From Natronomonas marina (GTDB lineage: Archaea > Halobacteriota > Halobacteria > Halobacteriales > Haloarculaceae): a DNA stretch of 64,000 bases. The notes below the pieces were generated by a model. That model was not told where the DNA came from and ran no database searches. It saw nothing but the letters and a program-made list of their open reading frames with translations. The DNA is taken from assembly GCF_024298905.1 (NCBI RefSeq), contig NZ_CP101154.1:372001-436000 (forward strand), written 5' to 3'. The position numbers and the translations under genes were made by a program. Positions 41,916 through 49,757 of the stretch are shown piece by piece (positions within the stretch are counted from its first letter, which is position 1; every line of letters starts with the position of its first letter).

Positions 41916-41970
41916 TCGAACGTTGTGAACTGTTGCCACAGTTTATGTGTGTCGGCGTCCCTGTGTCGGT

Positions 41971-42324
41971 ATGGCCAGCAGCCCGGGCGAACGACTCCGA
42001 ACGGTCTGTGAGGCGTGCGGTCTGCCGTTCTACGCCGAGAAGGCGGCGTGTCCCTACTGCGGTTCCGCGGCACCGGGCGAGGCGGCTCCCGAGGAGTCGG
42101 GGTTCGTCTTCGGCAACGACGCCGACGGCAACGGGCGGACGAGGTGTCCGGAGTGTGGACTCCCGCACTACGACGACACGGCGGGGTGTCCGTACTGCGA
42201 GTACGCGGGCACGACGGGCGAGTCGGAGTCGACAGCCGACACTCCGGCCGAGCGTCCCACCGACGGGACCACCGAAAGCGAATCGGGCATTTTCGACCGT
42301 CTCAAGTCCGTACTCGGCCTCTGA
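41971..42324 (+). CDS. Two-zinc-ribbon small protein
   Basis: A 117-residue protein with two CxxC/CPYC knuckle sets: VCEACGLPFYAEKAACPYCG and RCPECGLPHYDDTAGCPYCE. The spacing is the same in both, so it is an internal duplication. The C-terminus is acidic and ends in a short amphipathic helix (GIFDRLKSVLGL) that might bind a membrane or partner. There is no known function; the pattern is common in haloarchaea. The ATG at 41971 is preferred to an upstream one at 41947, which adds an unrelated MCRRPCVG leader. Its stop abuts the thrC stop. Confidence 0.7.
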   Translation: MASSPGERLRTVCEACGLPFYAEKAACPYCGSAAPGEAAPEESGFVFGNDADGNGRTRCPECGLPHYDDTAGCPYCEYAGTTGESESTADTPAERPTDGTTESESGIFDRLKSVLGL

Positions 42325-43392
42325 CTATCCTTTCAGGCCGCTGCCCGACAGCGGGACGACGACGTCGGCGTCGTCGTCGAGCACGCCCCGGTCGCGGTAC
42401 CTGTGGAGTGCGGCGGGGGCAACCGCACACGTCGGTTCGGTGTAGAAGCCCGCACGGTGGAGGCGGTCGAGTTCCGCCTCGACGGCCGACGCGGGGAGGG
42501 CGATTGCGTTGCCGTCGGTCGCCTCGATGGCCGCCAGCAGGTGTCGCTTCTGGGGTGGCTCTCGAATCTGGATACCGTCGGCGACGGCGTTGTCACCGGC
42601 CGCGGCGCTCTCGCCGTGGAGTGCGGCGACGACCGGTGCGTACCCGGCCGCCTGCGCGCCCAGCAGCCGTGGCATCCGGTCGGTCCAGCCGGCCGCTCGC
42701 AACGCCCGGAACCCGCGATAGGCGCCGAGGAACATCGTCCCGTGGCCGAGCGGCATCACGACCGCGTCGGGGACCGACCAGCCGCGATGGTGTGCGATCT
42801 CGTAGGCCATCGTCGCCGTCCCGGCGAAGAACGCGGGGTTCCAGGCGTGGCTCGCGTACCAGCCCTCCCCCGACGCGACGCTCTCGATGCAGGCGTCGGT
42901 CACGTCCTCGCGGGTCCCCTCGACTCGGACGAGATTCGCCCCGGTCCGGCGGATGGCCCGGAGCTTCGACTCCTTGGCGTCCGCCGGGACGTATATCTCG
43001 GCCGGAATCCCGGCCCTGGCCGCGTAGGTGGCGATCGCGGCGCCCGCGTTACCCGAGGAATCCTCGAGGACGCGCTCGGCGCCGACCTCGACGGCCCGCG
43101 ACAGCGTCGTCGTCGCGCCGCGGTCCTTGAACGACCCTGTCGGGAAGACGTACTCCAGTTTGAACTCGGCGTCCCAGTCCGGGGCGTCGACGAGCGGCGT
43201 GTACCCCTCCCCGAGGGTGACGTGCCGCTCGACCGGGAGGAACGACTCGAAGGCCCACAGGCCCTCGCGCGGGTCGATGTCGGGGGCGTCGGTCGCCGGG
43301 AGCGGCCGGTCGGCAAACTGGAGCGGTTCGCCGCACGCACACCGCCAGCGGTCGGCGTACTCGCGGCCACAGTCCGGACAGCGGAGGTCCAT
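42325..43392 (-). CDS. thrC: Threonine synthase
   Basis: PLP enzyme converting O-phosphohomoserine to threonine. The 355 residues start with a zinc-knuckle (LRCPDCGREYADRWRCACG) as in archaeal members. The cofactor lysine is Lys89 in PTGSFKDRGATTTLSRAV; EDSSGNAGAAIATYAARAGI binds the phosphate, and HGTMFLGAYRGFRAL and VPLSGSGLKG close the site. It is convergent with the zinc-ribbon gene with no space. The upstream region contains repeated element B (43435-43549), which could be a 5' leader of this gene or a separate RNA. Confidence 0.9.
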   Translation of the reverse strand: MDLRCPDCGREYADRWRCACGEPLQFADRPLPATDAPDIDPREGLWAFESFLPVERHVTLGEGYTPLVDAPDWDAEFKLEYVFPTGSFKDRGATTTLSRAVEVGAERVLEDSSGNAGAAIATYAARAGIPAEIYVPADAKESKLRAIRRTGANLVRVEGTREDVTDACIESVASGEGWYASHAWNPAFFAGTATMAYEIAHHRGWSVPDAVVMPLGHGTMFLGAYRGFRALRAAGWTDRMPRLLGAQAAGYAPVVAALHGESAAAGDNAVADGIQIREPPQKRHLLAAIEATDGNAIALPASAVEAELDRLHRAGFYTEPTCAVAPAALHRYRDRGVLDDDADVVVPLSGSGLKG

Positions 43393-43434
43393 GGCCGACA
43401 GTGGACGGCCGCGGCCCTGTCCGTTTCGGTGTGA

Positions 43435-43549
43435 CGAGCAGGCGGGACTCGGGTGCCGGCGGCGGCGTCCCGCGCTCCGGCCTCGACCGACCGCCGGCGA
43501 CCGTCAGGTCACGGGCGGTCTGGACGCCCCCTTGTATATAAACCGTCGG
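43435..43549 (-). ncRNA. Candidate small RNA or thrC leader, copy B of the structured element
   Basis: Minus-strand copy of the 16722-16838 element: TATA TTTATATAC at 43534-43542, the same conserved block, an 8-bp stem GCCGGCGG/CCGCCGGC, and the common end CGCCTGCTCG. If transcription starts about 25 bp after the TATA, the RNA would run toward thrC, whose start is about 120 nt further. It may therefore be a leader, but copy A has no gene downstream, which favours a separate small RNA. No known riboswitch or RNA family is recognised. Confidence 0.5.
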
Positions 43550-43575
43550 ACGATCCGGCCGACGCCCTAGGACGG

Positions 43576-44532
43576 TCAGAAGGAGTCGATGTCGGTCCCC
43601 AGCGAGCAGACGTACTCGCCGGTCGCGGCCTGCGGGAGGCGGCGGTGCCGCCAGAAGACCCCGCCGGAGTCGGCGGTCACCTCCGCCTTGACCGTCCCGA
43701 AGGGGTCGGTCACCTCGAAGAGCGTGTCGCCGCGCTGGACCTCCTCGCCGAGTTCGACCGCGTACGAGACCAGCCCGCCGGCCGGCGAGCCGTACTGCTC
43801 GAAGCCGGTCGCCCGGGTCTGTGGCTGGAGGTCGACGTCGCCCTCTAGGAAGCCGTACCGGTAGAGGACGTTGAAGACGCCCTTCAGGCCCTTCCGGATG
43901 GATTCCTCGTCCCAGCCGACCGAACCGCCGAGTTCGGGGTCGATGGTGGGGATGCCCTCGTCCGGCGCGGCACGGGCGAGCTGTCCGTCGGGCCCCTTCT
44001 GGTCGAGGATGTAGCCGCAGCCGAACGCCTTCGCCAGTTCGAGACAGTCCCGGTGGAGCCGGTGGCGGGAGCCACACCGCACGCGCGTTTCGTCTATCAT
44101 ACAGGAGGTCGACCCCTGGTGGAGGTCCAGCACGAGGTCGGCGCGGCTGGCGGCCTCGAAGGTGGCCGCGGCGATGCGCTCGGAGGCGGTCCCCTCCTCG
44201 TCGCCGGGATAGGCGCGATTGAGCTTCGTGTCGTCGATGGGGTTGCGGTGTTCGGCCACCTGGAAGCCGTAGTGGTTGACGATGCCGACGATGAGCAACT
44301 CGCCGGCCAGGTCCGCGGGGTCGAGTTGCGGGACGAGCCGCTGGACGACCCCGAGTCCGTTGAGTTCGTCGCCGTCCGAGACCGCCTGAATGTAGAGCGT
44401 CTTGCCGTCGCGGTCGCCGTTGACGACCGCGACCGGCAGACCCACCTCGGAGCCGTCCCGGGCTTCACCGACCGACAGCCGCCCCGTGTCGATTTCGCCC
44501 GGGGCCGCACTCGCCGAACCGAGGGTAGTCAT
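43576..44532 (-). CDS. Succinylglutamate desuccinylase / aspartoacylase family protein
   Basis: A 318-residue zinc carboxypeptidase-fold enzyme. Zinc and catalytic residues are visible in LLIVGIVNHYGFQVAEHRNP, LVLDLHQGST (His of the zinc site) and TIDPELGGSVGWDEESIRKG (catalytic Glu). The C-terminal beta domain (VELGEEVQRGDTLFEVTDPF) is biotinyl-like, as in this family. Such enzymes remove acyl or peptide groups from amino acid derivatives or related amides. The substrate is unknown; no arginine-degradation neighbours occur. The Met at 44532 fits the start, MTTLGSAS; an open frame upstream is not conserved-looking. Confidence 0.85.
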   Translation of the reverse strand: MTTLGSASAAPGEIDTGRLSVGEARDGSEVGLPVAVVNGDRDGKTLYIQAVSDGDELNGLGVVQRLVPQLDPADLAGELLIVGIVNHYGFQVAEHRNPIDDTKLNRAYPGDEEGTASERIAAATFEAASRADLVLDLHQGSTSCMIDETRVRCGSRHRLHRDCLELAKAFGCGYILDQKGPDGQLARAAPDEGIPTIDPELGGSVGWDEESIRKGLKGVFNVLYRYGFLEGDVDLQPQTRATGFEQYGSPAGGLVSYAVELGEEVQRGDTLFEVTDPFGTVKAEVTADSGGVFWRHRRLPQAATGEYVCSLGTDIDSF

Positions 44533-44638
44533 TACTACCAATCCTCTTGCGGGCGGTCTTAGGCCTACTGATACCCGCCGACTTTTCCGTGTGTCCGATA
44601 CCTGTACGGATTTGTGTCGGCCGCCCCTACGGACGGCT

Positions 44639-45526
44639 GTGTCAGCCGATACTCCCGACCGTCCCGGCGTCGCCGCACTCGCCGAGGAACTGGAGGTGCG
44701 CCGGCACGCCCGCAGCGGCCTCCTCGCGGGCGCCGCCATCGCCGCCGCGGTCTTCGTCATCTTCGCGTACCTGCCGGGGACCGACGAGTCGCTGCTCTAC
44801 TGGGGGGCGCTGTCGTTCGTGCTGGCGACCGCGGTCGCCGGACTCGTCACCACGCTCCTCGTCGCCCGGGCGGCCTACCGGCGGACGCTCTCGGTCAACG
44901 GTATCGACCCCGGCCGGCGCTCGCCGTCGACGCTCGCGGTTCTCATCGGACTGCTCGGGTGGGCGCTCGTCCCCGTCGTCGCCACGCTGGCCGTCGAGCG
45001 CCCCTCGGGGGGCTTCCGGTTGCTGGTCGCCCTGGTGACCGGCGGGTTCGTCGCCCTCGCGGTCGGCGGTCTCGGCCTGCGAGTCGCCGTCGCGCTCTCG
45101 TTGAGCCACGAGTGGCGCCCGCGCGAGGCGGCCGCGGGCGCGGTCGTCTACACCGCCCTCGTCGCGGCGCCGGCAGTCGGCTGTCCGTCGGGTGGGGCCT
45201 GTCTCGGGACGCCGGACGGACTGGTCGCCGCGGTCGTCGGTCTCGACCCGGCGGCCGTCTCGACGGTCTACGCGGCGGTCGTCCTCGCCGGCGGGTTCCT
45301 CGTCGGCGCGGCCCTCGGCGTCCGTGGGGCCGCCCCACCCCACGGCGTCGTCGCGGGCGTCGTCGCGGCCATCGCAACCCTCCCGCTCGTCGCGGCGGCG
45401 TCGGGCGACCCTGCCGTCGTGCGGTCGACCGCGCTGTACCTGCCGGTTCTGCTGGGAACGGTCGGCGGCGTCGGCGGCGCGGTCGTCGTCGGAATCCGTT
45501 CTTCGGATGGTTCGCCCGAACGATAA
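44639..45526 (+). CDS. Multi-spanning membrane protein of unknown family
   Basis: A 295-residue protein with GTG start (ADTPDRPGVAALAEELEVRR as the cytoplasmic N-terminus) and about eight hydrophobic helices, several Gly/Ala-rich. Arg-rich short loops (YRRTLSVNGIDPGRRSP) suggest the cytoplasmic side. There is a pair of cysteines in an outside loop (GCPSGGACLGTP), able to form a disulfide. I recognise no transporter motif. It ends 33 bp before gltA. Function unknown. Confidence 0.6.
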   Translation: MSADTPDRPGVAALAEELEVRRHARSGLLAGAAIAAAVFVIFAYLPGTDESLLYWGALSFVLATAVAGLVTTLLVARAAYRRTLSVNGIDPGRRSPSTLAVLIGLLGWALVPVVATLAVERPSGGFRLLVALVTGGFVALAVGGLGLRVAVALSLSHEWRPREAAAGAVVYTALVAAPAVGCPSGGACLGTPDGLVAAVVGLDPAAVSTVYAAVVLAGGFLVGAALGVRGAAPPHGVVAGVVAAIATLPLVAAASGDPAVVRSTALYLPVLLGTVGGVGGAVVVGIRSSDGSPER

Positions 45527-45559
45527 CCCTTTTCTCCCGTGCATTGGAACCGGTAGCGT

Positions 45560-46699
45560 ATGACCGAGGAGCTCAAGAAAGGGCTGGAGGGTGTTCTGGT
45601 CGCCGAGTCGTCGCTCAGCTACATCGACGGCGACGAGGGCAAGCTGGTCTACTGCGGCTACACCATCGACGATCTCGCCCGGAACGCCACGTACGAGGAG
45701 GTCGTCTACCTCCTGTGGCACGGCGAACTGCCGAACCGCGAGGAACTGGCGGAGTTCGAGGCGTCGATGGCCGAGGAGCGCCACCTCGACGACGGCGTCC
45801 ACCGCCTGGTCCGCGACCTGGCCGAGGCCGACGAGGAGCCGATGGCGGCGCTGCGGACCATCGTCTCGACGCTGTCCGCCTACGACGACGACGCCGAGGC
45901 CGACGTGGACCCGACGAACGAGGCGGCCAACCTCCGGAAGGGCCGCCGCATCACCGCCAAAGTCCCGACCGCGCTGGCAGCGTTCGACCGCATCCGCAAC
46001 GGGAACGACCCCGTCGCTCCCCGCGAGGACCTCGGACACGCGGCGAACTTCCTCTACATGCTCAACGGCGAGGAACCCGACGACGTGCTGGCGGAGACGT
46101 TCGACATGGCGCTCGTGTTGCACGCCGACCACGGGCTGAACGCCTCGACGTTCTCGGCGACGGTCACCGCCTCGACGCTCGCGGATCTCCACGCCGCGGT
46201 CACCTCGGCGGTGGGGACGCTGTCGGGCAGCCTCCACGGCGGCGCCAACCAGGACGTCATGGAGATGCTCAAGGAGGTCGACGCCTCCGACAAGGACGCC
46301 CTCGAGTGGGTCACCGACGCTCTCGAAGCGGGCCGTCGCGTGCCCGGCTTCGGCCACCGCGTCTACAACGTCAAGGACCCGCGTGCGAAGATACTCAGCG
46401 AGAAGTCGAAGGCGCTGGGCGAGGCCGGCGACATGAAGTGGTACGAGTACTCGACGACCATCGAGGACTACCTCGTCGAGGAGAAGGGCCTGGCACCCAA
46501 TGTCGACTTCTACTCGGCGTCGACGTACTACCAGATGGGCATCCCGGTCGACATCTACACGCCCATCTTCGCGATGAGTCGCGTCGGCGGCTGGATCGCA
46601 CACGTCCTCGAACAGTACGACGACAACCGGCTCATCCGGCCCCGCTCGCGCTACGTCGGCAGCGAGGACCGCTCGGTGCCGCCCATCGACGAGCGATAG
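45560..46699 (+). CDS. gltA: Citrate synthase
   Basis: Condenses oxaloacetate with acetyl-CoA at the entry to the citric acid cycle. The 379-residue length is that of archaeal/Gram-positive dimeric forms. Catalytic residues: His in GSLHGGANQDVMEM (about residue 226), His in VPGFGHRVYNVKDPRA (about 264) and Asp in PNVDFYSASTYYQMGIP (about 314). ESSLSYIDGDEGKLVYCGYT and CoA-binding RPRSRYVGS also fit. A related 2-methylcitrate synthase activity cannot be excluded. A hairpin followed by seven T lies after the stop. Confidence 0.93.
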   Translation: MTEELKKGLEGVLVAESSLSYIDGDEGKLVYCGYTIDDLARNATYEEVVYLLWHGELPNREELAEFEASMAEERHLDDGVHRLVRDLAEADEEPMAALRTIVSTLSAYDDDAEADVDPTNEAANLRKGRRITAKVPTALAAFDRIRNGNDPVAPREDLGHAANFLYMLNGEEPDDVLAETFDMALVLHADHGLNASTFSATVTASTLADLHAAVTSAVGTLSGSLHGGANQDVMEMLKEVDASDKDALEWVTDALEAGRRVPGFGHRVYNVKDPRAKILSEKSKALGEAGDMKWYEYSTTIEDYLVEEKGLAPNVDFYSASTYYQMGIPVDIYTPIFAMSRVGGWIAHVLEQYDDNRLIRPRSRYVGSEDRSVPPIDER

Positions 46700-46737
46700 T
46701 CCCGGACGCCGGTTCGCTCGACCCTCCTCCCTTTCGA

Positions 46738-46760
46738 CGCGGATTCCGCGCCGTTTTTTT
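46738..46760 (+). terminator. Hairpin plus T-run after gltA, overlapping the pyrE TATA
   Basis: CGCGG-ATT-CCGCG (5-bp stem, 3-nt loop) followed by CCGTTTTTTT. It ends 24 bp before the pyrE ATG, exactly where a TATA box for a leaderless pyrE transcript should be. The T-run probably ends gltA transcription and starts pyrE. Confidence 0.5.
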
Positions 46761-46783
46761 ATCCGCTGCCGTCAGTTGCCGGT

Positions 46784-47326
46784 ATGGCCGACCAGCAGCT
46801 CATCGACGCGCTCAGAGAGGCCGAGGCGGTGAAGTTCGGCGAGTTCGAACTCTCCCACGGCGGGACCTCGGAGTACTACGTCGACAAGTACGTCTTCGAG
46901 ACCGATCCGCACTGCCTGGAACTGATAGCGGCGGCCTTCGCCGACCGCCTGCTCGCGGACGGCGACGCGCCGCCCCGACTCGCCGGCGTGGCGCTCGGTG
47001 CAGTTCCGCTCGTCGCCGCCACCGCCGTCGAGACGGGGGCTCCCTACGTCATCGTCCGTAAGCAGGCCAAGGAGTACGGCACCGGAAACCGCATCGAGGG
47101 CGAACTCGCGGCGGGCGAGGAGGTCGTCGTCGTCGAGGACATCGCCACGACCGGCCAGAGCGCCGTCGACGCCGTCGAGGCGCTGCGGGAGGCGGGCGCC
47201 GTCGTCGACCGCGTCCTCGTCGTCGTCGACCGCGAGGAGGGCGCCCGCGAGCACCTCGCCGAGAACGATGTCGAACTGGAGTCGCTCCTGACGGCCTCCG
47301 AGTTGCTCGCCGACGCCGGCCGGTAG
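46784..47326 (+). CDS. pyrE: Orotate phosphoribosyltransferase
   Basis: Forms orotidine 5'-phosphate in pyrimidine synthesis. The 180 residues contain [20 protein letters not shown] at the start, the substrate region [20 protein letters not shown] and the PRPP-binding loop [20 protein letters not shown]. Length is typical of archaeal PyrE. It is followed after 103 bp by a related phosphoribosyltransferase-fold regulator, a combination often seen in haloarchaea. Confidence 0.93.
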   Translation: MADQQLIDALREAEAVKFGEFELSHGGTSEYYVDKYVFETDPHCLELIAAAFADRLLADGDAPPRLAGVALGAVPLVAATAVETGAPYVIVRKQAKEYGTGNRIEGELAAGEEVVVVEDIATTGQSAVDAVEALREAGAVVDRVLVVVDREEGAREHLAENDVELESLLTASELLADAGR

Positions 47327-47429
47327 TCCGTTCGGCTCTCAGTCGACGCCGGTGTATCCACTTTAGTGTCTATCTTTGACTGGAGAAACATCGACGTATT
47401 CATGGACGTGCGTTGACTCCGTTGTAATC

Positions 47430-48143
47430 ATGAACCGTTCGGAGAAGGCCGCCCTCCAGTTGCGTGCGGTCGACGTGCTGCGGACGCTGAAGGAGACGCG
47501 CACCTACGAGGAGTTGGCGGCGGAGACGGGACTGCCGGCGGGCGATCTGAACCGCTACGTCAACGGTCACGTACTCCCGAGCGAGACGCGGGCCCGCGAG
47601 GTCGTCGAGGACGTCGGCGCGGACCTGCTGGCGGAGGAACTGGACGCCCGTATCGCGGTCGACGAGGAGGGTTACGTCGACAACTCGCGGGTCGTCTTCG
47701 ACCAGTCGTTCCTCTCTCTGGTACCGCCGGTCGCCGCGGAGCAACTCGGCGTCGACCCGCCGGACGCGGTGCTGACGGCGGCGACCGACGGCATCACGCT
47801 CGCGGCCGCCATGTCGCGGTACTTCGGGTCGCGCTGTGCCTACGCCAAGAAGTCCCGCGAGACGGCCGTCGAGGAGTTCATCGAGGCCCGCCAGCGCCTC
47901 TCGTCGGGCATCGAGATCGACTACTACCTCCCGGCAAGCGCCGTCGACGCCGGCGAGTCCGTCCTCGTCGTCGACGACCTCATCCGGTCCGGCGAGACCC
48001 AGCAACTGCTCCTCGACATCGCTCGCTCGGCCGGCGCCGACGTGGCGGGCGTCTTCGCGCTCATCGCGGTCGGCGACGAGGGCATCGAGCGGGCCCGCGC
48101 CCACACCGACGCCCCCGTCGATGCACTCGTCCGTCTCGACTGA
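47430..48143 (+). CDS. gfcR: GfcR-type regulator: HTH fused to phosphoribosyltransferase domain
   Basis: A 237-residue protein. Residues 1-75 are a helix-turn-helix (LRTLKETRTYEELAAETGLP, then DLNRYVNGHVLPSETRAREV). The remainder is a PRPP-binding domain with VLTAATDGITLAAAMSRYFG and the PRPP loop ESVLVVDDLIRSGETQQLLL. This layout matches GfcR, reported as an activator of sugar-breakdown genes in haloarchaea, earlier annotated as PyrE-like. It probably senses PRPP or a sugar phosphate. It adjoins a purine-type permease, so a nucleobase role like that of PurR is the alternative. A GTGTATCCAC motif lies upstream. Confidence 0.85.
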   Translation: MNRSEKAALQLRAVDVLRTLKETRTYEELAAETGLPAGDLNRYVNGHVLPSETRAREVVEDVGADLLAEELDARIAVDEEGYVDNSRVVFDQSFLSLVPPVAAEQLGVDPPDAVLTAATDGITLAAAMSRYFGSRCAYAKKSRETAVEEFIEARQRLSSGIEIDYYLPASAVDAGESVLVVDDLIRSGETQQLLLDIARSAGADVAGVFALIAVGDEGIERARAHTDAPVDALVRLD

Positions 48144-48227
48144 GTGTTGGACGAACGTGGATACACTGGCCGGGTTTTCGACGGTAACTACTAAGTCCCC
48201 GTCCTGTGGTATGCCCGAACGTGAAAC

Positions 48228-49706
48228 ATGGCCGCGACTGATTCCATCGCCGAGTTCTTCGAATTCGACGAGTACGACACCGACCTGGGGACGGAGACCA
48301 CCGCCGGGATAACGACGTTCCTGGCGATGGCGTACATCATCGTCGTCAACCCGAGCATCCTGGCGCCGGCCATCGTCGGCGGGACGCCCGAGGGCGGCGA
48401 CGTGCCGACGACCGAAATCGCCGGCTCCACGTACACCTACTTCCAGGTCGTCGAGATGCTCACCGTCGTCACGATCCTGGCGTCGGTGGTCGCCATCCTC
48501 GTGATGGCGCTGTACGCGAACCGTCCCTTCGGGCTGGCGCCCGGCCTGGGGCTGAACGCCTTCTTCGCGTTCACGGTCGTGCTGACGCTGGGGGTCCCCT
48601 GGCAGGTCGCCCTCGCCGCGGTCTTCGTCGAGGGCATCGTCTTCATCGCGCTGACTGCCGTCGGCGCCCGCGAGTACATCATCCAGCTGTTCCCCGAACC
48701 GGTGAAGTTCGCGGTCGGGGCCGGTATCGGCGTGTTCCTGCTGTTTCTCGGTCTCCAGGAGATGCAGGTCGTCGTCGACGACCCGGCGACGCTGGTCTCT
48801 TTGGGGAACGTCCTCCAGAGCCCGGTCGCGGCGCTGTCGCTCGTCGGTCTCGCGGTCACGCTGATGCTGTACGCCCGCGACATCAGGGGTTCCATCGTCA
48901 TCGGCATCCTCGGGACGGCGGTCGCGGGCTACGTGCTGACGCTTCTCGGCGTCGTCCAGCGGGGCGTTCTCGACGCGGGGACGATTTCGCAGGTCGAAAG
49001 CGACGGCGTCGGCTCGCTGCTGTTCGGCGTCCAGTACGACTTCACGCCGCTGTTCTTCGGCTTTATCGATGGCCTCGGGCTCATCACCGAGGACCCGCTC
49101 GTGTTCGTGCTGGTCGTCTTCACGTTCTTCTTCGTCGACTTCTTCGACACCGCCGGCACGCTCATCGGCGTCTCACAGATCGCCGGCTTTCTCGACGAGA
49201 ACGGCGACCTGCCGAACATCGACCGGCCGCTGATGGCCGACGCTGTCGGCACCACCCTCGGCGCGATGATGGGCACCTCGACGGTGACGACGTTCATCGA
49301 GTCGGCCACCGGCGTCGAGGAGGGCGGTCGCACCGGCTTCACCGCCCTCGTCGTCGGGGCCCTGTTCGCGCTGTCGCTGCTCGTCGTGCCGCTCGTCTCC
49401 GCCATCCCGACCTACGCGACCTACATCGCGCTGGTCGTCGTCGGCATCATCATGCTGCAGGGCGTCGCCGACATCGACTGGAGCGACCCGGCGTGGGCCA
49501 TCTCCGGCGGTCTCACCATCACCGTCATGCCGCTCACGGCCTCCATCGCCAACGGACTCGCCGCGGGCATCATGAGCTACCCGGTCGTCAAGGCGGCCAT
49601 CGGTGACCGCGAGGACGTCTCTGCCGGCCAGTGGGTCCTCGGGGTCCTCTTCGTGCTCTACTTCGCCGTCTTCTTCGCCGTCGACGCCGGCCTGCTCGCG
49701 TTCTGA
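48228..49706 (+). CDS. NCS2-family nucleobase permease (AzgA-like)
   Basis: A 492-residue transporter with about 12-14 membrane helices. TTAGITTFLAMAYIIVVNPS, FGLAPGLGLNAFFAFTVVLT, FFVDFFDTAGTLIGVSQIAG and STVTTFIESATGVEEGGRTG are signatures of the AzgA branch that imports adenine, guanine and hypoxanthine with protons. The N-terminal SIAEFFEFDEYDTDLGTE is also typical. It follows the GfcR-type regulator with 84 bp between, containing a GTGGATACAC motif, and may be controlled by it. Confidence 0.92.
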   Translation: MAATDSIAEFFEFDEYDTDLGTETTAGITTFLAMAYIIVVNPSILAPAIVGGTPEGGDVPTTEIAGSTYTYFQVVEMLTVVTILASVVAILVMALYANRPFGLAPGLGLNAFFAFTVVLTLGVPWQVALAAVFVEGIVFIALTAVGAREYIIQLFPEPVKFAVGAGIGVFLLFLGLQEMQVVVDDPATLVSLGNVLQSPVAALSLVGLAVTLMLYARDIRGSIVIGILGTAVAGYVLTLLGVVQRGVLDAGTISQVESDGVGSLLFGVQYDFTPLFFGFIDGLGLITEDPLVFVLVVFTFFFVDFFDTAGTLIGVSQIAGFLDENGDLPNIDRPLMADAVGTTLGAMMGTSTVTTFIESATGVEEGGRTGFTALVVGALFALSLLVVPLVSAIPTYATYIALVVVGIIMLQGVADIDWSDPAWAISGGLTITVMPLTASIANGLAAGIMSYPVVKAAIGDREDVSAGQWVLGVLFVLYFAVFFAVDAGLLAF

Positions 49707-49757
49707 ACTCCCCTCGGAACCGTAACACCTTCCAGTCGGTCGGTCCCCAGGGTCGGT

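Noticed and set aside
41947-41970. Earlier ATG for the two-zinc-ribbon protein
   Set aside because: It adds an unrelated eight-residue leader (MCRRPCVG) and falls in the region expected for the promoter.
44642-46603. 653-codon minus-strand frame opposite the membrane protein and citrate synthase
   Set aside because: It lies antisense to an unmistakable citrate synthase; the translation is low-complexity.
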